The notes beneath the pieces were generated by a model. The model worked only from the letters and a program-made list of their open reading frames with translations, was not told the DNA's origin and did not search any database. 64,000 nt of DNA. It comes from Hymenobacter terrenus (lineage in GTDB: Bacteria; Bacteroidota; Bacteroidia; Cytophagales; Hymenobacteraceae). How positions within the stretch are numbered: position 1 is the stretch's first letter; every line of letters begins with the position of its first letter. The position numbers were made by a program, and so were the translations under genes. Location of the stretch: positions 1 to 64,000 of the forward strand of contig NZ_LATM01000014.1 in NCBI RefSeq assembly GCF_000972495.1, in the 5' to 3' direction. This document shows, one piece after another, positions 52,677-61,616 of the stretch.

Positions 52677-53057
52677 CTACGCTTCTTCGGCTTCGATGTA
52701 GCTGATGTCAGCATCACCCCATAGCTCTTCGAGCGCGTAGAACTTGCGCCGGTCGCGCAGAAAAACGTGGACTACCACATCCACATAGTCGAGCAGCACC
52801 CACTCGCGGTTGGTGCGGCCCTCGGTTTGCCAGGGGCTTTCGCCGGTAATTTTTTCAATCTCCTCTTCCACCGAGCGGGCTACGGCTTCGAGTTGGGTAT
52901 CCGAATTAGCCGAGCAGATAATAAAATAATCCGCCACGGCATTTTTTAATTCCTTCAGATTCAACACTACGATGTCGGACGCTTTCTTGTCCTGCATGCC
53001 GCGAACGACCAACTCTGCCAATGTGTCTGAATCCTGACGGACCAACGTGCTTTTCAT
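52677..53057 (-). CDS. rsfS: Ribosomal silencing factor RsfS
   Basis: A 126-residue protein of the Iojap/RsfS family: KKASDIVVLNLKELKNAVADYFIICSANSDTQ is split by ADYFIICSA, then VARSVEEEIEKITGESPW, EGRTNREWVLLDYVDVVVHVF and RRKFYALEELWGDA. RsfS binds uL14 and blocks joining of the ribosomal subunits in nutrient shortage. It diverges from birA, with only 22 bases between the starts if birA begins at its TTG. Confidence 0.95.
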   Translation of the reverse strand: MKSTLVRQDSDTLAELVVRGMQDKKASDIVVLNLKELKNAVADYFIICSANSDTQLEAVARSVEEEIEKITGESPWQTEGRTNREWVLLDYVDVVVHVFLRDRRKFYALEELWGDADISYIEAEEA

Positions 53058-53079
53058 ATTGTGTGGTTAGGTTTGAGCT

Positions 53080-53883
53080 TTGCAGCCAAAAGTCTACGAA
53101 GTTAACGATACGCGAAAGAAGGCCGTGGTTGTCACCCCTCAAACCCTATTCACGGGCCAGCAATTAATCTGGCTGCCGGCCTGTACCTCCACCAATACGG
53201 AGGCCCAAGCCTTGATTGTCCAAAACCGGGCCAGCGAGGGCTGCACCATAATTACGGACTTTCAGACCGCTGGCCGGGGCCAGCGCGGTAACCAGTGGGA
53301 GGCCACTCCCGCCGAAAACCTCATGCTTTCGGTGGTGTGGCAGCCTACGTTTCTGGCCGCCGCCCAACAGTTCCTCCTCAGTCAGGCTGTGGCACTCGGC
53401 GTACACGACTGGGCCAGTACCCTGCTAGGGCCCGACCCCAGACTGAAGCTCAAATGGCCGAACGACCTGTACTATGGAAACCAGAAATTCGGCGGCATTC
53501 TGATCGAAAACACGTTGAGCGGCTCAAAGATTCAATATAGCATCATTGGTATCGGCCTGAATGTTAATCAGCAGCGCTTTGTTTCGCCTACGGCCACGTC
53601 TATTGGCCAGCTCACGGGCCGCGCTTATGCCCGCGAGGCGCTGGCTGCCCGCCTGCTGGAGTGCCTGGAGCAGCGTTATCTGCAGCTGCGGGCCGGGCAA
53701 GTGGGCCAATTGCGGCGGGCCTACTTGCAGGTGCTGTACCGGTATCAGGAAATCCATTTATTCGAAATTGAGGGACGACAGGTGAGCGGCCAGATTGTCG
53801 GGGTGGAAGACGATGGCCGGCTGGCCGTCGCTATCGGAAACGAGTTGCGACGGTTTGGCCTGCAGGAAATCCGGCACGTGTAG
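53080..53883 (+). CDS. birA: Biotin--[acetyl-CoA carboxylase] ligase
   Basis: A protein of up to 267 residues with the BPL catalytic core: ACTSTNTEAQ, biotinyl-AMP loop GRGQRGNQW (65-73) and KWPNDLYYG (125-133), GGILIENTL and IIGIGLNVNQ. There is no N-terminal HTH, so it is a monofunctional ligase that does not repress biotin genes. The start is uncertain: no ATG is available; TTG 53080 gives the full frame, while GTG 53125 would start just ahead of the conserved region and leave more space for the divergent rsfS promoter. Confidence 0.92.
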   Translation: MQPKVYEVNDTRKKAVVVTPQTLFTGQQLIWLPACTSTNTEAQALIVQNRASEGCTIITDFQTAGRGQRGNQWEATPAENLMLSVVWQPTFLAAAQQFLLSQAVALGVHDWASTLLGPDPRLKLKWPNDLYYGNQKFGGILIENTLSGSKIQYSIIGIGLNVNQQRFVSPTATSIGQLTGRAYAREALAARLLECLEQRYLQLRAGQVGQLRRAYLQVLYRYQEIHLFEIEGRQVSGQIVGVEDDGRLAVAIGNELRRFGLQEIRHV

Positions 53884-54126
53884 CAGGCGCTTGAGCTTGC
53901 TGCACGTTTTTTAAAATAAAAACAATCTCCCAGGCAACCGTATTGAGTCACTAAGCGAGTTGGTGTTGCAACTACCGCTATAAGTTTTGCATCTCTTAGC
54001 AGTCCATCAAACCCAAACACGCTCACTGTTTGCTGGATGAGCGGCAGAATTAGCATAGCCCGGCACGGTGCTTGTCTCTAATTTCAAACCTCTATTTTTC
54101 TTTTCCCTCTCTTTTCACTTCTTTTT

Positions 54127-54801
54127 ATGAAACACTTTACTCGCTGCGTTTTACTGCTGTCGATGCTGGCATTGTCCTTGGCACCGGCGGTTGCGGCCAA
54201 CATCACTATTCTGGTAGGAGACAACTTCTACCGCGGACCAGGGGTCACCACCGGGGACTCCGATATCCGCACCATTACCGTAGGTGATGTTGTTACCTGG
54301 AGCTATGTGGGCGTACGCAGCCATCCTACCGCTTCGGATAGCTCCCCAGCCGCTTGGACTACCTTCCCGATGAATGCCGCCAATACGAGCTTCACCCTGA
54401 CGTTTAATACAGTAGGCGTCTTCCCGTATCACTGCATTGCCCACGGCTCGCCAGGGTCTGGCCAATACGGCATTCTCACGGTGCAAGCTGCTGTACCTAC
54501 CGCTACGCTCAATGCTCGTACCGCTGGCATCGACGTAAGCATCTTCCCGAACCCCAGCCGCGGCCAAGTCACGTTGCAGTTGTTGCAGCTGAACCAGAAA
54601 GCCAGTGCTAACTACGCTAACTACAAGCTGCGCCTCAACAACATCATCGGTCAGGAAGTACGTACCATCGCCCTCAAGCCTGAGGTGACCAGCACTGGCC
54701 TGCCTTTGGACCTGAGCGACCTGCACGCCGGTATCTATTTCTGCAACCTGCTGATTGATGGTAAAGTGGTAACCACAAAGCGGATTACTTTGCAGAACTG
54801 A
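54127..54801 (+). CDS. Plastocyanin/azurin-like cupredoxin with T9SS sorting domain
   Basis: A 224-residue secreted protein. Signal peptide MKHFTRCVLLLSMLALSLAP, then a cupredoxin domain (about 24-120) with type-1 copper ligands H66 (VRSHPTAS), C103 and H106 (FPYHCIAHG). The position usually held by Met (GMxG) is Gln113 (SGQYG), as in stellacyanins. Residues 135-224 are a T9SS type A domain (DVSIFPNPSRGQVTLQL, HAGIYFCNLLIDGKVVTTKRI). So it is likely a surface-attached or released electron carrier or copper-binding protein. It has its own terminator and no copper-resistance genes beside it. Confidence 0.88.
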   Translation: MKHFTRCVLLLSMLALSLAPAVAANITILVGDNFYRGPGVTTGDSDIRTITVGDVVTWSYVGVRSHPTASDSSPAAWTTFPMNAANTSFTLTFNTVGVFPYHCIAHGSPGSGQYGILTVQAAVPTATLNARTAGIDVSIFPNPSRGQVTLQLLQLNQKASANYANYKLRLNNIIGQEVRTIALKPEVTSTGLPLDLSDLHAGIYFCNLLIDGKVVTTKRITLQN

Positions 54802-54827
54802 CCTAAAAGTCTCCTAAATTTGTCTAT

Positions 54828-54856
54828 CGAAAAGCAGCCAGTGGCTGCTTTTCGTG
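54828..54856 (+). terminator. Terminator of the cupredoxin gene
   Basis: CGAAAAGCAGCC pairs perfectly with GGCTGCTTTTCG around AGT. Confidence 0.8.
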
Positions 54857-54977
54857 TTTGTAGGCCATGGGAGCAAGCATTGCGAACTCCCAATTGTGGT
54901 GCCAATAACTCTAGCTAGCGCCCTGATTTGCCGGCTAAATGCAACCGGGGCTTCATGCGACTGCAACGTTAGCGTGC

Positions 54978-54985
54978 TACTTTTG
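54978..54985 (+). promoter_or_regulatory. -7 box of the DUF2723 gene
   Basis: TACTTTTG matches TAnnTTTG exactly, 83 bases ahead of the start codon. The -33 box is not clear. Confidence 0.45.
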
Positions 54986-55068
54986 ACCTTTCACTGCTTT
55001 CCTAACTTTCGTTTTCCGACCCTCTGCCCGCCGCGCTGGCCATTGGGGCCTGCGCTCTTTTCGATTCT

Positions 55069-58000
55069 ATGCGTTCCTTCAAAAGCCTGAATAACCTCGT
55101 CGGCTGGCTCGTGTTTGCCATTGCCGCCGCCACTTACCTGCTCACCCTGGAGCCCACCGCTTCGTTTTGGGACTGTGGCGAATTCATTGCCTGCTCGTTT
55201 AAGCTGCTGGTGCCCCACCCGCCCGGCGCGCCTACTTTCCTGCTGCTGGGTCGCTTGTTTTCGCTGTTCTCCTTCGGCGACTTGGCGAAGGTGCCGGTGC
55301 TGATTAATGCCTTGTCGGGCCTGAGCAGCGCCTTCACGGTGTTGTTCCTGTTCTGGATTATTACCCGCATGGCCCGCAAGCTGGTGCTGCGGGGTGAAAC
55401 CAGCAGCGCCCGGCCCGCCGAAACCATCGAGCCCACCGGAGCCCAAACCCTGCTTATCCTGAGTGCTGGTGCGGTTGGCGCGCTGGCCTTTGCGTTTTCC
55501 GATTCGTTCTGGTTCAATGCCGTGGAGGGCGAGGTGTACGCCATGTCGGCGCTGTGCACGGCGGCCGTGGTGTGGATAATGCTGAAGTGGGAAGCCCACG
55601 CCGACGAGCCCGATTCCGACCGCTGGCTCATCCTCATTGCCTACGTTATCGGCCTCAGCATCGGCGTTCACTTGCTGAACCTGTTGACGCTGCCCGCCCT
55701 GGGCTTCATCTACTACTACCGCCGCACCGCCAACCCGTCTGTGAAGGGGGGCATTTTGGTGATGGTGGTGAGCATGGTTATCGTGGGCTCCATTCTGGTG
55801 GGTATCATTCCGGGGCTGCCCACGCTGGCCGGTTCTTTTGAAGTATTCTTCGTCAATGCCATTGGGCTGCCGTTCAATTCCGGCCTGGTTATCTTCTTGG
55901 CGCTCTTTATTGGCTTGATTTATCTGGGCTTCCGGCTGTCCTTCAAGTACCGCAGCCAGCTGCTGAACACCGCTATGCTGAGCTTTGTGTTTATCCTGAT
56001 TGGGTATTCCAGCTACCTCATCGTCCCGATTCGCAGCTCCTTCAAGCCGACCATCAACGAAAACGACCCCGAAGATGTGTTGAGCTTCGTGAGCTACCTG
56101 AAGCGCGAGCAGTACGGCTCGCGGCCCCTGCTCTACGGCCCGCAGTTCAACGCCCAGCCTGACCACTACGAGGAAGGTTCCCCGCGCTACACCCGCGACT
56201 TGAAAACGGGCACTTACAAGGAAATTCTGCCTCGCCAGCAGGAGCCCGGCTACGCCGACGAGGACAAGATGCTGCTGCCCCGCATCTATAGCTACGAGCC
56301 CGACCAGATTGCCAACTACAAGAAGTGGGTGGACATTCAGGACGGCGTGAAGCCCACCATGGGCCAGAACCTGGGCTTTCTGTTCCGCTACCAGATGGGC
56401 CACATGTTCTGGCGCTACTTCATGTGGAACTACGTGGGGCGCGAGTCCGACATTCAGCAGGCGGGCGTGGTGACGCCGCTGAGCCCGAGCGTCAAAAACC
56501 TGCCGCCCCGCGTGGGCGAGAGCCCGGCGCACAACAATTTCCTGGCCCTACCGCTCATCCTGGGGCTGATTGGCTTGTTTTTCCAGAGCCGCCGCGACAG
56601 CAAGGATGCCTGGGTAACCGGCTTGCTCTTCCTGATGACCGGCCTGGCCATCGTGCTATACCTCAACCAGCCGCCGCGGGAGCCCCGCGAGCGTGACTAC
56701 ACCTTCACTGGGGCCACGTTTGCCTTTGCCATCTGGATAGGGCTGGGCGTACTGGGCCTGGCGGAGCTATTCGGCAAGGTGGTGAAGGCTGATGGCCTGC
56801 GCGCCGGCCTGGCCCTGGTGGTGGGCCTGCTGATTCCGGGCATCATGGTCGCCCAGGGCTGGGACGACCACGACCGCTCCGACCGCTACAACTCGGTGGA
56901 TTCGGCCAAGAACCTGCTCAATAGCTGCGCCCCGAACGCCATTCTCTTCACCAACGGCGACAACGACACCTTCCCACTCTGGTACGCCCAGGAGGTGGAA
57001 GGCATCCGGACCGACGTGCGCGTGGCCGTGCTCAGCTACCTGAATACGGACTGGTACATTGCCCAGATGAAGCGCCGCGCCTACAAGTCGCAGCCCTTCC
57101 CCATCAGCATGGGGCCCGAGGCCTATGCCCAGGGCACCAACGACATGCTGCCGTTCGCGGCCAACCCGGCGGTGCAGAGCGTGAACCTCAAGGAGTTTAT
57201 CGACCTCGTGAAAAGCAACAACCCGCTGCTGCAAGTGCAGTACCAGGAGGGCGGCCCGAGCATGATGTCGTTCCCGACGCCCAACTTCTACCTGCCCATC
57301 GACACGGCGGCCGTGAAGAAGCTGGGCATCATCCCCAAAGACCGCGAAAAGCAGCTCGTATCCCGCATGGAATGGAGCATGGGCAAGCGCGCCATCGAGA
57401 AGAAAAACCTGGTGATTCTCGACATGATTGCCACCAATAACTGGGAGCGGCCCATCTACTTCAGCAGCACCGTGGCACCGAGCGACTACATGAACCTACA
57501 GCCCTACTTCCAGCTCGAAGGCATGGCCTACCGCCTGCTCCCGCTGAAGGACCCGAACTACGACCCCCGCAGCGGCGATGATGGCTACGTGCAGAAGGAC
57601 CTCACCTACCAGCGCCTGCTGAAGGATTTCAGCTACCGCGGCCTGCAAAACCCGAACATTTTCTACGACGAGAACAATCTGCGCTTCCCGGCTAACTACC
57701 GCGATAAGTTCGCCCGCCTCTCGCAGGCCTACCTCTCCGATGGCAACGTGGCCAAGGCCAAGGAAGTGGCCAACAAATGCCTCGACCTGATGCCCGACAA
57801 AGCCGTTCCATATGACTACTACTCACCCCAGCTGGTGCCCGCCCTGGTAGCCGGCGGCGAGAAAAAGAAGGCCGACGAAATCCTGGACACCATGGCCCGC
57901 CGCTGCGAGCAAATGCTGGCGTACTACGCCACCCGCCCCGATGGCAGCCTCTTCGAAGATGACCAGCGCGGCTACCTGGTTAGTCTGCAAAGCGTGTACC

Positions 58001-58077
58001 GCGCCGCCGAGCTGAGTGGCGATTCCGTGCGCAGCCAGAAGGCGCTGGGGCTCATGAACCAGTACTACCCGCGGTAA
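55069..58077 (+). CDS. DUF2723 family polytopic membrane protein (GT-C type, O-mannosyltransferase-like)
   Basis: A 1,002-residue protein. The DUF2723 region with many membrane helices covers about 1-500 and opens with LVFAIAAATYLLTLEPT, then FWDCGEFIACSFKL and VPHPPGAPTFLLLGRLF, in which the acidic DCGE is the place of the catalytic residue in GT-C enzymes. Further helices occur near 560-610. The C-terminal third is soluble: FTNGDNDTFPLWYAQEVEG, TDVRVAVLSYLNTDWYI, and a TPR-like end (LSDGNVAKAKEVANKCLDLMP). The family is thought to glycosylate exported proteins or lipids in Bacteroidota; substrate is unknown. A mannose-1-phosphate guanylyltransferase lies 3.6 kb downstream, which may be coincidence. 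Confidence 0.9.
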   Translation: MRSFKSLNNLVGWLVFAIAAATYLLTLEPTASFWDCGEFIACSFKLLVPHPPGAPTFLLLGRLFSLFSFGDLAKVPVLINALSGLSSAFTVLFLFWIITRMARKLVLRGETSSARPAETIEPTGAQTLLILSAGAVGALAFAFSDSFWFNAVEGEVYAMSALCTAAVVWIMLKWEAHADEPDSDRWLILIAYVIGLSIGVHLLNLLTLPALGFIYYYRRTANPSVKGGILVMVVSMVIVGSILVGIIPGLPTLAGSFEVFFVNAIGLPFNSGLVIFLALFIGLIYLGFRLSFKYRSQLLNTAMLSFVFILIGYSSYLIVPIRSSFKPTINENDPEDVLSFVSYLKREQYGSRPLLYGPQFNAQPDHYEEGSPRYTRDLKTGTYKEILPRQQEPGYADEDKMLLPRIYSYEPDQIANYKKWVDIQDGVKPTMGQNLGFLFRYQMGHMFWRYFMWNYVGRESDIQQAGVVTPLSPSVKNLPPRVGESPAHNNFLALPLILGLIGLFFQSRRDSKDAWVTGLLFLMTGLAIVLYLNQPPREPRERDYTFTGATFAFAIWIGLGVLGLAELFGKVVKADGLRAGLALVVGLLIPGIMVAQGWDDHDRSDRYNSVDSAKNLLNSCAPNAILFTNGDNDTFPLWYAQEVEGIRTDVRVAVLSYLNTDWYIAQMKRRAYKSQPFPISMGPEAYAQGTNDMLPFAANPAVQSVNLKEFIDLVKSNNPLLQVQYQEGGPSMMSFPTPNFYLPIDTAAVKKLGIIPKDREKQLVSRMEWSMGKRAIEKKNLVILDMIATNNWERPIYFSSTVAPSDYMNLQPYFQLEGMAYRLLPLKDPNYDPRSGDDGYVQKDLTYQRLLKDFSYRGLQNPNIFYDENNLRFPANYRDKFARLSQAYLSDGNVAKAKEVANKCLDLMPDKAVPYDYYSPQLVPALVAGGEKKKADEILDTMARRCEQMLAYYATRPDGSLFEDDQRGYLVSLQSVYRAAELSGDSVRSQKALGLMNQYYPR

Positions 58078-58100
58078 ACCAGCGGTAGTAATTATGCAAC

Positions 58101-58136
58101 AAGGCTGGCCCGTGTACTACGGGCCAGCCTTTTTTG
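58101..58136 (+). terminator. Terminator of the DUF2723 gene
   Basis: AAGGCTGGCCCGT pairs with ACGGGCCAGCCTT and is followed by a T run. Confidence 0.88.
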
Positions 58137-58249
58137 TGCCATGAGCCTGGCAAGGGGCAACCTTGTATTTGCATTGGCGGCGCGGTGGCGTACGGCCAAG
58201 CCAAGCTGCTACCACCAAGGGAAGAGCCCCATTCTACTTCCAAACCGAC

Positions 58250-58400
58250 CGCGCCCGGCTATGCAGCAACCGGGGCCGGTCGAGAGCCGGGCCGGCGCGG
58301 CTTTTAGCCAGGAGGGCCCGCCCCGAAGCGAGCAGCGGCCAGCTAAAAGCCGCGCTGGCGCGGTTTGTAGCCGGCCCCGGCCGCTGCATAGCCGGGCGCG
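58250..58400. repeat. Large GC-rich nested inverted repeat
   Basis: Three successive paired blocks form one long hairpin: 58250-58267 with 58383-58400 (18 bp, perfect), 58271-58279 with 58371-58379 (9 bp), and 58291-58308 with 58342-58359 (18 positions, one G-T), closing on a 33-base loop. It lies in a gene-free 380-base stretch. It could be a REP/MITE-like element or a structured RNA. Confidence 0.75.
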
Positions 58401-58436
58401 GCCGGTTCGCAGGTGAGCCGGGTTGGGTAAAAGCCG

Positions 58437-58507
58437 CGCCGGGTCGGCTTTGAAGGGGAGGGGGGTACTTCCGAAGTACCCCCCTCCCCTTCAAAGCCGA
58501 CCCGGCG
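58437..58507. repeat. 35-bp perfect palindrome with single-base centre
   Basis: Bases 58437-58471 are the exact reverse complement of 58473-58507, so 71 bases are symmetric around C58472. The inner part is a run of purine-rich GGGGAGGGGGG on one arm. It ends 11 bases before the stop codon of the minus-strand gene, so may serve as its terminator. Confidence 0.85.
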
Positions 58508-58517
58508 TGGTGCAAAG

Positions 58518-59015
58518 CTAGGCGTTGGTAACGGGCGGCACCGTGACGGTAATGGTGCCCTGGTTCACGAAACGCTGCCGCAAGGTTTGGTACAGGGTAT
58601 CAGCGCCGGGCAGGCCGGCTTTGCTGGCGGCTTCGGCGAGGCGGTATATCATCAGGGCGGTAACGTAGGCTTCGCTCCCGGCCAGGATTTGGGTATCGAG
58701 CAGCCGCTCGCCCAGCTGGGCCAGCCGGGCCACGAGGGGGCCGAGCTGGAAGTAGAGGGTGGTGTCCTTTTCCAGCTCCTCCAGCTTCACGTAGCCCGGA
58801 AACAAGTCAGGGTTTTGCTGGGCGCCAACGAGGGCATCGTTCACGAAGGGCTGGCTGCCATCGTTCATCTTGGGCAGCGCCTGCCGCTCGGCGGTGGTGA
58901 GGCCCACGGTAAAGTCCAGCTCCTGCGTAAGCTCGGTGAGCAGTTGGTTGATTTTCGCCAGCTTCGCGGGGGTGAGCGTGGTCGACAGGCGGTTGTTGGT
59001 AGGGTTGGTAGCCAT
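58518..59015 (-). CDS. Hypothetical all-helical cytosolic protein
   Basis: A 165-residue soluble protein without signal peptide. It looks fully helical: TPAKLAKINQLLTELTQELDF, LVGAQQNPDLFPGYVKLEELE, LGPLVARLAQLGERLLDTQIL, AYVTALMIYRLAEAASKAGLPG, ending in ITVTVPPVTNA. The family is unknown to me; the helical plan and the TVTV ending are loosely like the pseudogene at 8716-9412. It is monocistronic and bounded by the palindrome at its 3' side. Confidence 0.7.
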   Translation of the reverse strand: MATNPTNNRLSTTLTPAKLAKINQLLTELTQELDFTVGLTTAERQALPKMNDGSQPFVNDALVGAQQNPDLFPGYVKLEELEKDTTLYFQLGPLVARLAQLGERLLDTQILAGSEAYVTALMIYRLAEAASKAGLPGADTLYQTLRQRFVNQGTITVTVPPVTNA

Positions 59016-59322
59016 AAATGGGAAAGGGAGTTAAGTGAGGGCGAAATATAGGCGTAATTCAGTGGCTCGCCCCTTTTTTCCAGCCGATTTGGCTCCTGCT
59101 TTGCGTCTTTATTCTTAATGCCTTATTGCTCAATTCAACAGCAAATTAATATTCCTGAACGAATGAGGTCGGGCCAGCTGAGGCTGCACTAGTAACCGGC
59201 TCCAACTTATCCCACCCGGGTTGGTCGCGTAGGAAATCATACTTCCCACGAGCTTTACGTAAACGAAGCAGGCTGCCCGTTGCGTTAGCGAAAGGCACGG
59301 CTTCTAATGCCTCACCCAATAG
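59016..59322. other. Intergenic stretch without visible gene
   Basis: Divergent leaders of the helical protein and the GWxTD protein. It includes an AT-rich patch at about 59108-59160, but I see no convincing promoter pair, hairpin or ORF. Confidence 0.4.
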
Positions 59323-60627
59323 ATGAAACGCATAATCAACCTGAGCGGATTAGGTGGCTTACTGGTACTGGCTGTTAGCAGCTTCGCCCGCAAAGAACCG
59401 TTCCGCGCCCCCCTGGCCCCGCGCCCCGACTACGCCGGCCTCTATCGCGACGGCCCGCACCTAAACGTGGATACCCGCCGTGAGGGCGACAGCCTACGCC
59501 TCTACCTGCGCCTACCCGCTCCCGCCCGCCTGGGCCCCGGCCACGCCCTGCGCCTGGTGGTGTGGCCCAGCTACGAAGCCAAGCAGCCGCTGTGGCAGGA
59601 CAGCGTGCCGCGCCGCCAGCAGCACCCGCGCCCCGGGCCCGACGGCACCCGCCTCACTTTTTGCGTAGCCGCGGCCCGCCTCCCGGCTGGCGCCGTGCTG
59701 GAGCTGAACACCAACCCCGTCAATACCAAGGAAGACTACCAAGAACCCACCACCACGGCCTGGCTGCGCCTGACCGAAGCGCACCTGACCCGGCCGTTTG
59801 TGCTCACCGATTCGGCCGGGCTGCCCTTGTTGCGCCGCTACGTGCAGGCCGGCGAAACCTTTGGGGTGGATAGCTACGGCCTCTACCAACCGGTGCGCTG
59901 GAAGCGCTACGCGGTGAACCCCATCGCCGCCCTGCCGCCCATGACCAACCCGGCCGCCATGCCCGCCGGCCCACGGGTGCTGCCTGTGCTCGACTCGGCC
60001 ACCACCCGGCCCGGCGAGCCCCTGCGTTTTGCCGAGTCCGGCCTGTACGCCCTGCGCGTGGGTGGCAGCAGCGGCAGCGCGGCCCGCCCGCTGGCCGTGA
60101 TGGTGACGGATAATAAATACCCCGCCCTCACCACGGCCGCCGAGCTGATTGAGCCGCTGCGCTACCTCACCACCAGCCAGGAGCGCAAGCGCCTCACCGA
60201 CGCGCCCGACCCCAAACGGGCCGTAGATAAGTTCTGGCTCGACATTGCGAAGGGCAACCAAACGCTGGGCAAAGACCTGATTCGGCGCTACTACGGGCGA
60301 GTAACGGCGGCCAACCGGCTCTTCGCCGCCCACAAAGCCGGCTGGCTGACCGACAGGGGCTTGCTATACGTGGTGCTGGGCCCTCCGCCGAGCGTGCGGC
60401 GCCTCTTCAACGGCGAGGAACGGTGGTTTTATTCCGAGGGTGGGCTGAACGGCGGGCCCATTACCTACACCTTCCGCCCCCGGCCGAGTACCTTTGCACC
60501 TGATTACTACGAATTGGTGCGCCGGCCCGAGTACGAATTGCTCTGGTATGCCGCCGTTGAAACATGGAGAACCCCACCGACCGCCCTGACCGGCCCGAAC
60601 GTCCCAACCGACCTGCGCGGCCGGTAG
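59323..60627 (+). CDS. GWxTD domain-containing exported protein
   Basis: A 434-residue protein. The first 25 residues are hydrophobic (MKRIINLSGLGGLLVLAVSS), an export signal or anchor. The first half is beta-sandwich-like (RREGDSLRLYLRLPAP, LTFCVAAARLPAGAVLELN). The C-terminal domain carries the name-giving motif at 340-344 (KAGWLTDRGLLYVVLGPP) and ends ERWFYSEGG...YELLWYAAVETW. GWxTD proteins are common in Bacteroidota and their role is unknown. The last 64 bases overlap the start of rlmB in another frame, so the end of this protein and the start of RlmB share DNA and are probably translationally coupled. Confidence 0.85.
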   Translation: MKRIINLSGLGGLLVLAVSSFARKEPFRAPLAPRPDYAGLYRDGPHLNVDTRREGDSLRLYLRLPAPARLGPGHALRLVVWPSYEAKQPLWQDSVPRRQQHPRPGPDGTRLTFCVAAARLPAGAVLELNTNPVNTKEDYQEPTTTAWLRLTEAHLTRPFVLTDSAGLPLLRRYVQAGETFGVDSYGLYQPVRWKRYAVNPIAALPPMTNPAAMPAGPRVLPVLDSATTRPGEPLRFAESGLYALRVGGSSGSAARPLAVMVTDNKYPALTTAAELIEPLRYLTTSQERKRLTDAPDPKRAVDKFWLDIAKGNQTLGKDLIRRYYGRVTAANRLFAAHKAGWLTDRGLLYVVLGPPPSVRRLFNGEERWFYSEGGLNGGPITYTFRPRPSTFAPDYYELVRRPEYELLWYAAVETWRTPPTALTGPNVPTDLRGR

Positions 60628-61616
60628 CTGGCCGCCGCTTCTACGACAGCGCCAACCGGCCCGTCACCCCCAAACAGTTCCGCCCCGACCGCGGCGGCAG
60701 CGAGTTTGACGACCGCCCCGCCCGCCCCCGTGGCCGCGGCGGCAGCGACAACCGCGACGAAGCCGCCGGCAGCCGTTCCGACCGTGTCGAGAGCCGCCCG
60801 CCCTACCGCGAGCGCAGCGAAGGCGCCGAGCGCGGCAACAGCCGGCCGCGCTACGACAACCGCCCGGCTCAGGCGCCAAGCATCGACATGCTGTTTGGCC
60901 TGCGCCCCATCCTGGAAGCGCTGAGTGCCGGCCGCACGCTGGAAAAAATCTTCCTGCTACGCGGCACCAAAAACAGCCTCGTAACGGACATCTCGACGGC
61001 CGCCCGCGAGGCTGGCATTCAGGTGCAAATGGTGCCCGTGGAGAAGCTCGACAACCTGACCCGCAAAAACCACCAAGGCGCCGTGGCTTTCGTGTCGCCC
61101 ATCGACTACGCCCCGCTCGACAACATTGTGTCTGGGCTGTTTGAGGAGGGCAAAGTACCCTTTCTGCTGCTGCTCGACCGCATTACGGACGTGCGCAACT
61201 TCGGGGCCATTGCCCGCACGGCCGAGTGCTTGGGGGTGCAGGCCATCGTAGTTCCCAGCCGCGGCGCCGCCCAAATCAACGGCGACGCCCTGAAAACTTC
61301 GGCCGGTGCCCTCAACATCCTGCCTGTGTGCCGCGAAGTGAGCCTGCACGAAACCATCCGTTTCCTCAAGCAGTCGGGCATCACGGTAGTAGCCTGTACC
61401 GAAAAAGCCGAAGAAGCCGTAGGCTCTGCCCAGGTGGATTTCAGCGGCCCCGTGGCCGTGCTCATGGGTTCGGAAGAAGACGGCATCTCGCCCGACCTGC
61501 TGAACCTGGCCGACGTGAAGCTGAAAGTGCCCATGACCGGCCAGATTCAGTCGCTCAACGTAGGCGTGGCCGCCGGCATCATGCTCTTTGAGGTGGCCCG
61601 GCAGCGGGTGCAGTAG
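60564..61616 (+). CDS. rlmB: 23S rRNA (guanosine-2'-O-)-methyltransferase RlmB with Arg/Pro-rich extension
   Basis: A 350-residue protein. Residues 1-106 are a disordered Arg/Pro/Asp/Gly-rich extension (RPDRPERPNRPARPVAGRR, RPRGRGGSDNRDE). From 107 the SpoU family pattern starts: MLFGLRPILEAL with the substrate-binding domain, then the trefoil-knot SPOUT domain with motif 1 (DVRNFGAIARTAECLG), motif 2 (LMGSEEDGIS) and motif 3 (QSLNVGVAAGIMLFE). It methylates the ribose of G2251 in the peptidyl-transferase P loop (E. coli numbering). The extension is absent from E. coli RlmB; its first 21 residues arise from DNA that also encodes the end of the GWxTD protein. Confidence 0.9.
   Translation: MENPTDRPDRPERPNRPARPVAGRRFYDSANRPVTPKQFRPDRGGSEFDDRPARPRGRGGSDNRDEAAGSRSDRVESRPPYRERSEGAERGNSRPRYDNRPAQAPSIDMLFGLRPILEALSAGRTLEKIFLLRGTKNSLVTDISTAAREAGIQVQMVPVEKLDNLTRKNHQGAVAFVSPIDYAPLDNIVSGLFEEGKVPFLLLLDRITDVRNFGAIARTAECLGVQAIVVPSRGAAQINGDALKTSAGALNILPVCREVSLHETIRFLKQSGITVVACTEKAEEAVGSAQVDFSGPVAVLMGSEEDGISPDLLNLADVKLKVPMTGQIQSLNVGVAAGIMLFEVARQRVQ

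Noticed and set aside
54991..56532. A 513-codon minus-strand frame
   Set aside because: Antisense to the DUF2723 gene, His/Gln/Arg-rich shadow with no motif.
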